A stretch of DNA of 9,690 nt from an uncultured Bacillota bacterium (GCA_959606705.1 CAUHLX010000082.1:1-9690), one strand, 5' to 3'. Positions 1 to 6,718 are shown, numbered from the stretch's first letter. A program made the numbers and translations. Notes: generated from the sequence alone by a model not told the origin.

Positions 1-215
1 CTCAAATTGCGGAGGCTCTGGATTTGATGGTGCATTTGGGGAAGATGCCCGATCACAGCCGGAAGGTGCTGGAGATTACGGAAGTTCTGGGAATCGAGAA
101 CGGTGAAATTCGTTTAAATCCACTGTTTTCATATGAGAATGAAAGAGGATTGGTCCCGACGGGAAATTGTCTGCAAAATCAGGAAAAGCTGCGGCGAAAA
201 GGGATGAACCGATGA
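1..215 (+). CDS. tadA: TadA/CpaF-type pilus assembly ATPase, C-terminal end (partial)
   Basis: Only the last 70 codons are present (frame from base 3); the gene begins left of the window. The visible protein starts QIAEALDLMVHLGKM and continues with DHSRKVLEITEV, the conserved C-terminal block of the CpaF/TadA branch of the secretion ATPase (VirB11/PilT-like) family. The catalytic Walker A, Walker B and Asp/His boxes lie upstream and cannot be checked. The family hydrolyses ATP at the cytoplasmic face of the membrane to drive assembly of Flp pili through the TadB/TadC platform. The stop codon overlaps the start of the next gene in an ATGA arrangement, so translation of the two is probably coupled. 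Identity is secure because of the motif and the tadB-tadC genes that follow. Confidence 0.9.
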   Translation, partial: QIAEALDLMVHLGKMPDHSRKVLEITEVLGIENGEIRLNPLFSYENERGLVPTGNCLQNQEKLRRKGMNR

Positions 216-982
216 AGAGTTCGAAAAAAAGTGCTGTTCCGGAGGATTACGTCCAGTATCGATGGCAAGCCGGCGAACAGCTGCGTTATCATGCGGCAGC
301 GGGAATTTTGCTGGCAATAGCAGGATATCTGTTTTACCACAGTATTTTTTTAAGCCTTGCACTTACTTTATTTTCCGTACCGATAAAAAAATACTATATG
401 AAAGAACTGGCAGCTCGCCGAAAGGCGGAGTTGACGGATCAGTTTCGAGATGTTCTGGATTCCTTGTCATCCTCCGTGGCGGCGGGCAGACAGCTGACGG
501 CGGCGCTCTTGGAAGCGGAAGAAAATCTGAGCTTGATTTATGCCCCCAATACGCCCATGATGCTGGAACTGGCTCAGATGGGACGAAGGATTCGAGAAAG
601 CAGAGAAAATGAGGGAGCGATCTTAATGGATTTTGCCCGGAGGTGTCACGTAGAGGATATCCGGGTATTCGTGGAGGTTTGTGGTATCTGCCGGACCAGT
701 GGAGGCGATCTTCAGCGAGTGGTCTGCGGCGCGTCGGAGCTTCTTCGGGATAAGCTGGCGATTCGCAGGGAAATTCGCATGCTGACGGCACAGAGACTGC
801 TGGAAGCTAAGCTGCTGACTGCCATCCCATTTGCGGTGATTGTATTTTTGGAATTTGCTTCGCCGGATTATCTGGTGCCGATGTATACGACAGGAATGGG
901 CAGAGGACTGATGACACTGTCTCTGTTGGGGATCGGAGCAGCCTATTCTTTGAGTGTGAAGCTGATTCACATCGATGTGTGA
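212..982 (+). CDS. tadB: TadB-like pilus assembly platform protein (T2SSF domain)
   Basis: A 256-residue integral membrane protein of the type II secretion F (GspF/TadB) family, expected to form the inner-membrane platform that the TadA ATPase acts on. Two adjacent hydrophobic stretches lie at residues about 27-58. A cytoplasmic T2SSF domain follows from about 75 to 200, with the typical start QFRDVLDSLSSSVAAGRQL. Two further membrane segments lie at about 200-216 and 231-250. The ATG at 212 is preferred because it overlaps the upstream stop by 4 bases and has a purine-rich AAAAGGGA about 8 bases upstream. A TTG at 167 in the same frame would add 15 residues inside the tadA end and is less likely. 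The length is near the usual size for TadB-type proteins that lack the long N-terminal extension. Confidence 0.9.
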   Translation: MKSSKKSAVPEDYVQYRWQAGEQLRYHAAAGILLAIAGYLFYHSIFLSLALTLFSVPIKKYYMKELAARRKAELTDQFRDVLDSLSSSVAAGRQLTAALLEAEENLSLIYAPNTPMMLELAQMGRRIRESRENEGAILMDFARRCHVEDIRVFVEVCGICRTSGGDLQRVVCGASELLRDKLAIRREIRMLTAQRLLEAKLLTAIPFAVIVFLEFASPDYLVPMYTTGMGRGLMTLSLLGIGAAYSLSVKLIHIDV

Positions 983-986
983 GGAG
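982..986 (+). promoter_or_regulatory. Ribosome binding site deciding the tadC start
   Basis: AGGAG directly after the tadB stop, 7 bases before the ATG at 994. It supports that start rather than the GTG at 979, which overlaps the tadB stop but has no matching site at useful spacing. Confidence 0.75.
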
Positions 987-993
987 AAAGGAT

Positions 994-2352
994 ATGAGAG
1001 AATGGAGAAAAAAATTAATCGGTGGCTTTCGAGAATGGTGCTGTGGCAGCACCGGGCAAATGGAGGAATTGTACGGCTCCGCCTGTGTAAAACTGCAAAG
1101 GGAAGAGCGGATCGGAGCCATACGAAGAAAGACACGGTCGGCGTATTTGATTTTGCTTGTGGCCGGAATTTTACTTTTGAGCACACTCCTGGCTCAAACG
1201 ATGATCCGGCACGTGCCCCTCCGCAGTGTGGAACGGCCCGAACAGGGGCAGCCGGAACGAAGGCTGCCGGTAAAAGCGATTCTGCAGCGAGGCGGAGTGA
1301 AACGGTCCGGGAGTATTGAACTGCTCGTAGGACCTGCCTCCATCTCAGAACAAGAGAAGCATCAAATACTGGACGCTTTTGCGGCTGAGCTGCCAAAGAA
1401 AATTTTAGGAGAAAACCCGGATCTTCAGCACATTGCCCACGATCTGATATTAGATCAAGTAGATGAAGAAACCGGTATCACGCTGAACTGGGAAGCGGAT
1501 CGACCTGAGTTAGTGGATGGGACCGGTGCCGTGTCTTGCCTATCCCCGGAGCTGCCGCAAAAGGTGGTTCTTCAGGCTCATTTGGAGTTGAGTGGAGTGA
1601 GCTGCGAGCAAAGAATTCCGCTTCGGCTGGTAACTCCCGGAGAAAAGGAAAAAGGAACGGTGGAAATCGCCATGGGGAGAACGCTGGAACGAGCCGTGCT
1701 GGAGTTGTCGGCTTCTTCGGAAGGGCAGCAGGTGCGGCTGCCGGAAATGCTGCCCGGTGGGGTACGCGTTCTCTGGAGACGCCGCAGTTCCATTCCGTTT
1801 TCTTCCTTATTCCTTTTGCTGATATTGGGATTTTTTCTGGTATGGCGATCCCGATTTCAATTGGTTCGCAGCGATATCCGCAAGGAACGGGAGGAAATGG
1901 CGCGGGAGTTTCCGGATTTTCTCAATCGGCTGGTGCTGCTGCTCTCCGCCGGAATGGTGACCCAGGCGGCATTGGAACGGATCAGCGAGGATTACAGAAG
2001 CCAACGAGGCGGGAAAATAAAACCGCTTTACGAAGCTATTTTACTCATGGAGGACAGCATCCTCCAAACCAACGCGCCGCTTTCACAAGAACTGATCAAG
2101 CTAGCCAAGCAGAGCGGTCTGCGGGAGCTGGCACGGTTTTCTTCGATTGTGAGCGACAATCTCAATAAAGGAAGCGGATTAACCGATAAGCTGGCTGCGG
2201 AAAGCGAATTACTGTGGATGAACCGAAAGAAAAAGGCCCAAGAGCAGGGGCGACTGGCGGAAACGAAGCTTACACTTCCGTTGATGATCCTGCTGGTGAT
2301 CTTGATCGTGCTCACCACGGCGCCGGCTTTGATGGACATCGGCGGATCGTAA
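994..2352 (+). CDS. tadC: TadC-like platform protein with a large Ig-like extracytoplasmic insert
   Basis: A 452-residue membrane protein, second T2SSF-family partner of the Flp pilus platform. A basic cytoplasmic N-terminus leads to TM1 (about 50-69), an outside-facing region (about 70-265), TM2 (about 268-284), the T2SSF domain (about 305-425, beginning EFPDFLNRLVLLLSAGM), and a C-terminal TM3 (about 426-445) ending TTAPALMDI, a typical TadC tail. Classical TadC has no 200-residue segment between its first membrane helices. Residues about 123-213 show a beta-rich pattern (ITLNWEADRPELVDGTGAV, then two VVLQAHLEL-like strands) resembling the atrophied bacterial Ig-like repeats found in Firmicutes surface proteins. 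The start at 994 is chosen over GTG 979 because AGGAG lies 7 bases upstream. The assignment to the F family is firm; the Ig-like call is inference from strand pattern. Confidence 0.87.
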   Translation: MREWRKKLIGGFREWCCGSTGQMEELYGSACVKLQREERIGAIRRKTRSAYLILLVAGILLLSTLLAQTMIRHVPLRSVERPEQGQPERRLPVKAILQRGGVKRSGSIELLVGPASISEQEKHQILDAFAAELPKKILGENPDLQHIAHDLILDQVDEETGITLNWEADRPELVDGTGAVSCLSPELPQKVVLQAHLELSGVSCEQRIPLRLVTPGEKEKGTVEIAMGRTLERAVLELSASSEGQQVRLPEMLPGGVRVLWRRRSSIPFSSLFLLLILGFFLVWRSRFQLVRSDIRKEREEMAREFPDFLNRLVLLLSAGMVTQAALERISEDYRSQRGGKIKPLYEAILLMEDSILQTNAPLSQELIKLAKQSGLRELARFSSIVSDNLNKGSGLTDKLAAESELLWMNRKKKAQEQGRLAETKLTLPLMILLVILIVLTTAPALMDIGGS

Positions 2353-2380
2353 GGAACAAACCAAAAGGAAAGGCGGAACG

Positions 2381-2578
2381 ATGATGAGAGAACGGATGCG
2401 AAAGCTGGGAAACAACTATGTGGGCAGAATTCGAAGGCTGAGAAGCAGAAAGGGGATGGAGATGGTCCAGGTAGCGATCCTAGTGGCAATTGCCATTGGA
2501 CTGGGACTGATTTTTCGTACTCAGATTACTAAATTTGTAAATGGAACCTTTCAAAATCTCATGAACAGCGGATTTTAA
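2381..2578 (+). CDS. flp: Flp1-like type IVb major pilin precursor
   Basis: A 65-residue prepilin, the likely main subunit of the pilus. A long basic leader (residues 1-25, rich in Arg and Lys) ends in RSRKG. The probable prepilin peptidase cut is after Gly25, followed by MEMVQVAILVAIAIGLGLIF and a short polar tail, giving a mature pilin of about 40 residues. This is the size and layout of the Flp1-like family in Clostridia (motif RTQITKFVNGTF after the hydrophobic helix). Oddity: the position that is normally Glu+5 after the cut is Gln30, with a Glu at +2 instead. An AAGGAAAGGCGG purine run precedes the ATG at 2381; the second ATG at 2384 is equally possible. The gene lies 28 bases after tadC and 1 base before the next gene. 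The prepilin peptidase (TadV) gene is not in the window. Confidence 0.88.
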   Translation: MMRERMRKLGNNYVGRIRRLRSRKGMEMVQVAILVAIAIGLGLIFRTQITKFVNGTFQNLMNSGF

Positions 2579-2579
2579 G

Positions 2580-3074
2580 ATGAAGACTTTTCATGGAACA
2601 AAGCGGCTTTCCGGATGGAAGAGCCGTGAAGGGACGGTGATGGTGGAAGCGGCAATGGTTTACCCGCTGGTCATCCTGCTAATTTTGCTGATGGTGTATT
2701 TATCCCTTGAATTTTACTTGCAAGCTTGCTTTACCGGGGAGGTCCATCAACGATTAAAGGCGCAGTCCGCGGAATCTACGGGGACCATCATAACCAGCTC
2801 CGGAGAACCGAGAAGAAATCGGGAAACCATCAAAAACGGCGATATGGCAGAAGAGATTCGAAGGGAAGGAGTCGGAGCAGCTTCTTCTCTGCACATCGTG
2901 CAAAAGCAGAAAACCGGAGGAATTTGGCTGTTGAAACAGAAGGCGGAGTTTTGCAGAGAGAGCAGCGTGGGACTACAGGATGAAGCAAGACTTCTATGGG
3001 ATACCCGTCTGGTGATGGACGGGATAAGAGCGCTGAGGGAGAAGGGGAATGCGAAGAAGGCGGGGGAAGCATAG
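2580..3074 (+). CDS. TadE-like pseudopilin (first copy)
   Basis: A 164-residue TadE-family protein. The leader SGWKSREG (to Gly18) is followed by TVMVEAAMVYPLVILLILLM, the classic TadE signature with Glu at +5 after the predicted cut (Glu23) and one hydrophobic helix (about 24-48). The remaining roughly 115 residues are polar and highly charged, with no domain I recognise. TadE-like proteins are processed by the prepilin peptidase and act as minor pilins or assembly factors. The start ATG lies 1 base after the flp stop with no strong ribosome site, so translation is probably coupled to flp. The last 26 bases overlap the next gene in a different frame. Two cysteines (Cys50 and Cys125) might pair outside the cell; that is a guess. 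Confidence 0.82.
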   Translation: MKTFHGTKRLSGWKSREGTVMVEAAMVYPLVILLILLMVYLSLEFYLQACFTGEVHQRLKAQSAESTGTIITSSGEPRRNRETIKNGDMAEEIRREGVGAASSLHIVQKQKTGGIWLLKQKAEFCRESSVGLQDEARLLWDTRLVMDGIRALREKGNAKKAGEA

Positions 3075-4785
3075 GAGCGGACGTCGACGCGGTTCACTAG
3101 CCGTTACTCTGACTTTGTTTTTCGTCAGCCTGATTCTTCTGCTGGGGACGCTGACGGAAGCGGCTTCCGGTGTTTGTGGGGGAAGCTTGGCAGACGGAGT
3201 GCTGAGAATTGCCGGGCGTTCGGTCCTTTCGGAATACGATCGAAATCTTTGGGAGCGCTACGGCTTACTAGGGGTACGGCTTACGGGAGTGGAGATGAAA
3301 GAGCGGCTTCATTATTACCTGGAGGAAAATCTGATGAAAAGCCGTGGGATCCTCCATCTGCAACCGGAAAAGATTGAGGCGGATCCGGGCAGCCTTCTTC
3401 TCACTTGTCCGGATGTGCTGGAGACAGAGATCCTGGAGTATATGAAAGGGCGGATTCTTCCGGAAAAGGCTTCGGAGACGGCGGGAGAAACGAAAGCCTT
3501 GAAACAAGGGGTGACGGCAGGAGTGTCCGGTAAATCTGACGCGGATTTTATCCAAGAGGCAAGGCCGGTGATGACCGCTACCCGGGAAATTGAAGAGAAA
3601 GCGGCGCAATTGAAGGAACGGTGGGAAGCTTCGGAAAAGACGGAAGAAGACCGAAAGGTAATCCAAACAGAGTTAGAAGGATTGAAGGTACGAGCGGATC
3701 GCACGTTAGAGCAATGTGAACTGCTGCATCAACAAAGAGCGGGCGAGGTCTCGGATGAAATAAGCTCAGCCGGAGCAGCCGCGGTTCTTGGTGTGGAGCG
3801 GATAAAAAAACGATTGGAAGATGTGAATTGGGAGAAGGAACCGGATCAGTTGTTTTCGCAATTTTCCGAAGGGGAGAAAGAGGAAGGAGAGACGAATGAA
3901 AAAAGCGGTCACTCATTTTCGGATCTTTCCACAGAACAGGAAATCACTGACGAAGGAGGGACGTCGGAGGCAGTCCTGAGAAACAGGACGGTGATGGAAG
4001 GACTGCCTTCCGTGAAAATGGAAGTTTCCTCAGGCGTTTTGCGTGGACTGGACGTACCCCGGACGTCCGAAAGCGAAAACTTGTTATCGATGGTCCGTAA
4101 TAATTATTATGTTAATCAATACGTCCGCGCCATGTTTCGGGATCGATTGGATGGGACAAATCAAGAACGATCTACCTTTTTTCAGAATGAGATCGAATAT
4201 CTTTTATGTGGAGGTTACTCCGACCGGCAGAACGGAAAGAAGACCTCCGCGTATCTATTCACCTTTCGGACGGGGTTGAATCTGATCACCATATACGCGG
4301 ACCCGTCTATGAGGGAAGAATTAACCACTCTGGCGCTTTCTATGGCACCCGGGCCGACCGCGGTCCTGGCGCAGGCAATTTTAGCCGGGGTTTGGGCCGC
4401 AGCTGAGGGAGTCAACGATGTGAGACTGCTTCTCAACGGAGAAACCGTCCCTCTTTGGAAAACGAAAGAAAATTGGGCGCTGCCGTTGGAGTGTGTTTTT
4501 GAAGTGGCGGGAGGTACACCCGTTCGTCCCACAAAGGTGGAGGGAAGCGTTTATAAGGATTATCTGACTCTGTTTTTGAACTTATTGGAACAGGAAACAA
4601 AGCTGGTGAGAATAATGGATCTGATTCAGCTGAATTTAAAGGGAGGCTGCGATTCCTCCTTTGAAATGAGTGACTGCGCAGGCGGATTTCACAGCAGCGT
4701 ACTCTTCCGAAAAGCAAGCGGGTTTCCAGCGATATTGCCAAAAGGATTTCGAGAGAAAACGATAGAACAGACGCACCTTTACTAA
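3049..4785 (+). CDS. DUF5702-like Tad-locus surface protein
   Basis: A 578-residue protein resembling the DUF5702 family found beside clostridial Tad genes; biochemical function unknown. The Arg-rich N-terminus ends in RRRG at Gly15, then a hydrophobic helix (about 16-38) and a conserved-looking segment SVLSEYDRNLWERYGLLGV (residues 58-76). A long Glu/Lys/Gln-rich region (about 175-300) is likely coiled coil followed by an acidic, disordered stretch. The C-terminal domain (about 345-555) includes EIEYLLCGG (381-389), a WAAAEGVNDVRLLLNG segment and VYKDYLTLFLNLL (501-513). The leader looks like those of the neighbouring pilins but lacks Glu+5 (Thr20), so it may be a membrane-anchored or pseudopilin-like tip component rather than a processed subunit. 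The start ATG at 3049 has GGGAGAAGGGG just upstream and overlaps the preceding gene by 26 bases. Confidence 0.75.
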   Translation: MRRRRGKHRSGRRRGSLAVTLTLFFVSLILLLGTLTEAASGVCGGSLADGVLRIAGRSVLSEYDRNLWERYGLLGVRLTGVEMKERLHYYLEENLMKSRGILHLQPEKIEADPGSLLLTCPDVLETEILEYMKGRILPEKASETAGETKALKQGVTAGVSGKSDADFIQEARPVMTATREIEEKAAQLKERWEASEKTEEDRKVIQTELEGLKVRADRTLEQCELLHQQRAGEVSDEISSAGAAAVLGVERIKKRLEDVNWEKEPDQLFSQFSEGEKEEGETNEKSGHSFSDLSTEQEITDEGGTSEAVLRNRTVMEGLPSVKMEVSSGVLRGLDVPRTSESENLLSMVRNNYYVNQYVRAMFRDRLDGTNQERSTFFQNEIEYLLCGGYSDRQNGKKTSAYLFTFRTGLNLITIYADPSMREELTTLALSMAPGPTAVLAQAILAGVWAAAEGVNDVRLLLNGETVPLWKTKENWALPLECVFEVAGGTPVRPTKVEGSVYKDYLTLFLNLLEQETKLVRIMDLIQLNLKGGCDSSFEMSDCAGGFHSSVLFRKASGFPAILPKGFREKTIEQTHLY

Positions 4786-4807
4786 GACGGAGAAAGGGAA
4801 CGGGAGC

Positions 4808-5659
4808 ATGAGGAAAAGGAAACAGGGTTCCGTAATGGTAGAAGCGGCGATCTTTATCCCGATTTTCCTGGCCGCGGTATTGACCTTGGTGTATCTGAGC
4901 CGTGTATTGGCGATTCAGGAGACTGCGGTCCACGTTCTGTGTGATGAAGCGAGAAGCCTTTCATCCGTTGGGGGGATGCTCTATGAGACGGAACGGTTCG
5001 GAAACGGGAAAAGCAAGCTGTCGGAGGGCTTGGAGGGTGGAGGCCTACCGGTGTCCCAATGGTCCTTTTCAGCAGGCTGTTCCCGCAGGATGAAGGAGGA
5101 GTGGGGAGCCTCGGCAGCGTCCTCAGGGATCTCTGAGTTTCGGAATGAGAGATCCGAACGGGGAATCACGGACCTGATTCACGTCCGGATGGATTACCGT
5201 CTTCATATCCCCATTCCTCTTACTCCGGTCAAAGGAATCAAGTGTGAGGAATCGTTGACCTTCCGGCCCTTTATCGGAGTGGATGGAAAAGCAGAAAAAA
5301 TGGGATTTGGCGCCATGGAACGAGAAGAGGATTCGACGATGGTCTGGGTGTTTCCTCGTGCCGGTGAGCGCTATCATCTTAAGACCTGCAGCGTGGTTTC
5401 CGTAGATCCTGAGGAGCGAATCTTAAGTGCGGCAATCCGAAAACGATATGCCCCTTGTTCCTTGTGTGAGCCTCAGTCTCTGCTGAATGGAAGTGCGGTT
5501 TACTGCTTCTCTCACAGCGGCCAGGTTTATCATCGTGCCAGCTGTGCTGTCGTGTCTCGCTATGTGACCGAAATGGAACGGACCGAGGCGGAACGGGAGG
5601 GGTATACCCCTTGCCTCAAATGCGGTGGAGGGGTGAGAAATCGAACGATGAGACATTGA
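4808..5659 (+). CDS. TadE-like pseudopilin with two C-terminal His/Cys (zinc-type) modules
   Basis: A 283-residue protein. The short leader MRKRKQG is followed by SVMVEAAIFIPIFLAAVLTL, with Glu12 at +5 after the predicted cut at Gly7, the TadE signature. A middle region (about 45-170) has no recognised motif. The C-terminus holds two similar modules. Module 1 (about 178-220) has Gly186, His190, Cys194, Cys217 and Cys220; module 2 (about 231-272) has Gly238, His242, Cys246, Cys269 and Cys272. Both have the spacing H-x3-C-x22-C-x2-C and the pattern G-x2-YH-x3-C then Y-x-PC-x2-C, like the small Cys/His domain seen at the end of some secreted nucleases and other clostridial TadE proteins. Metal binding is inferred from the four conserved ligands. 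The gene starts 22 bases after the DUF5702-like gene, with AAAGGGAA upstream of the ATG. Confidence 0.82.
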   Translation: MRKRKQGSVMVEAAIFIPIFLAAVLTLVYLSRVLAIQETAVHVLCDEARSLSSVGGMLYETERFGNGKSKLSEGLEGGGLPVSQWSFSAGCSRRMKEEWGASAASSGISEFRNERSERGITDLIHVRMDYRLHIPIPLTPVKGIKCEESLTFRPFIGVDGKAEKMGFGAMEREEDSTMVWVFPRAGERYHLKTCSVVSVDPEERILSAAIRKRYAPCSLCEPQSLLNGSAVYCFSHSGQVYHRASCAVVSRYVTEMERTEAEREGYTPCLKCGGGVRNRTMRH

Positions 5660-5684
5660 AAGGGTGAACAGGGTGAAGTATAAT
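5656..5684 (+). promoter_or_regulatory. Promoter-like sequence over the start of the Rpn gene
   Basis: TTGAAA (5656-5661), 17 bases, then TATAAT (5679-5684): 5/6 and 6/6 matches to sigma-A boxes at ideal spacing. Predicted transcription would start near 5691, inside the gene and downstream of the preferred start codon. Such a transcript would need a later in-frame start such as GTG 5715, which lacks a ribosome site. It may be a chance match. Confidence 0.4.
5659..5664 (+). promoter_or_regulatory. Ribosome binding site favouring GTG 5673 for the Rpn gene
   Basis: AAAGGG overlaps the upstream stop codon region and sits 8 bases before GTG 5673. The alternative GTG at 5664 overlaps this element itself. 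Confidence 0.5.
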
Positions 5685-6677
5685 AAGCGTAAAGATACAT
5701 ATCCTACAAAAAAAGTGGGAAAAGAAGAGGGTGAGGAGCTTCTCCTTACTTCGGATCTGGCTTTTAAAGCGGTATTTGGGAGGGATCGAAGCGACTGTAA
5801 GCGAGTGCTGAGTGGCCTGCTGAATGCGATTTTAGGCTCGAAAGAAGACCAAATCAAGACCTTGACATTTATCAATCCGTTCAATCCGCAGGATTATACG
5901 GAGGGTAAATTGTCCTGCATGGATATCAAGCTGGTAACGGAAGGGGGAACGAGGATCAGCGTGGAGATGCAGGTTGTGGTAGAAACGGTATTTATAAACA
6001 GAAGCCTCTATTATGAAGCCCAGTTAGTTACGGAGGAACTGAACGAAGGAGACGATTACGGTTTGATGGACCGCAGTATTTTTATCGGAATATTGGCGGA
6101 CAATCTGTTTGAGGGGCCCCGTGTTCATCGGAAATATCGGATGAAGGATGTGGAAAGTGGAGATGAATTATCGGACTTAATGGAGCTGCATTTCGTGGAA
6201 CTGAAAAAGGCCGACGGAAGTCGCCCTCCGGCGGAGCTGAGTGAGGTGGAACAGTGGGCACTGTATTTAAGATCCGCGGGAAGAGAGGGGCAAGAAGCAA
6301 CGGTGGAGAAACTAATAAAGGAAAGTGAGGTGATTGAAGTGGCGGAGAAGCTGCGGCGTGAAGTGAGCAAAGATGAAGAATTGCGGGCAAGAGCCTTTTC
6401 CAGACGCCTTTTTCAGCTGGATGTAAAAAGCTGTTTGAACGAGGCGCAAAGAGAAGGCTTTCGACAAGGAATTGAACTGGGCAAGGAGCGAGGGCTCGAA
6501 CAGGGGTTGGAAGAAGGATTGGAACAAGGGTTGGAAGAAGGATTGGAACAAGGACGGCTGGAAGAACGAAGGCGGATTGCGAAGAAACTGCTGAAAACAG
6601 GACTATCATTGGAATTCGTCTGTGCGGAAACGGAGTTGACCGCAGAGGAAGTTAAAAAACTGGGAACAGAAGAGTAA
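5673..6677 (+). CDS. Rpn-family PD-(D/E)XK nuclease (recombination-promoting nuclease / putative transposase)
   Basis: A 334-residue protein of the Rpn/COG5464 family of DNA-cleaving PD-(D/E)XK enzymes. Numbered from the GTG at 5673: the N-terminal signature LLTSDLAFKAVFG (24-36); the catalytic block with Asp84 in SCMDIKL and Glu98-Met-Gln100 in ISVEMQV; and the family motif RSLYYEAQL (110-118). The C-terminus carries a Gly-periodic helical stretch (about 262-294, repeats of LEQG/LEEG) followed by IAKKLLKTGLSLEFV and a TELTAEEVKKL tail, typical of the family. No ATG is available; GTG 5673 is preferred because AAAGGG lies 8 bases upstream, while GTG 5664 would leave no spacing. Family members include active nucleases linked to horizontal transfer and phage defence. 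It lies 13 bases after a pilus gene with no insertion-sequence ends nearby, so it looks like an operon passenger or regulator rather than a fresh insertion. Confidence 0.85.
   Translation: MKYNKRKDTYPTKKVGKEEGEELLLTSDLAFKAVFGRDRSDCKRVLSGLLNAILGSKEDQIKTLTFINPFNPQDYTEGKLSCMDIKLVTEGGTRISVEMQVVVETVFINRSLYYEAQLVTEELNEGDDYGLMDRSIFIGILADNLFEGPRVHRKYRMKDVESGDELSDLMELHFVELKKADGSRPPAELSEVEQWALYLRSAGREGQEATVEKLIKESEVIEVAEKLRREVSKDEELRARAFSRRLFQLDVKSCLNEAQREGFRQGIELGKERGLEQGLEEGLEQGLEEGLEQGRLEERRRIAKKLLKTGLSLEFVCAETELTAEEVKKLGTEE
6495..6553 (+). repeat. In-frame 24-bp tandem repeat in the Rpn gene
   Basis: Unit TTGGAACAAGGGTTGGAAGA plus AGGA. Copy 1 (6495-6518, starting CTCGAA) differs at a few bases, copy 2 (6519-6542) is exact, and copy 3 is partial (6543-6553). 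Each unit itself consists of two similar 12-base halves encoding LEQG and LEEG. Length changes by whole units keep the reading frame, so copy number can vary without breaking the protein. Confidence 0.85.
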
Positions 6678-6718
6678 ATTGTGAGGCGTAGGATTCGAAT
6701 TCGGGGGATGTGAGAGGA

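Noticed and set aside
167..211. TTG start extending tadB by 15 residues
   Set aside because: It lies inside the tadA end with no ribosome site; the ATG at 212 has the ATGA coupling arrangement and a purine-rich site.
623..1396. Minus-strand open frame (257 codons) across the tadB/tadC junction
   Set aside because: Antisense to two well-identified genes, with composition typical of a shadow frame and no recognisable motif.
4433..4933. Minus-strand open frame across the DUF5702/TadE-2 junction
   Set aside because: Antisense to two supported genes; no motif or initiation signal.
6495..6553. CRISPR-like array
   Set aside because: The repeats are directly adjacent, in frame and without spacers; they encode a helical protein repeat.
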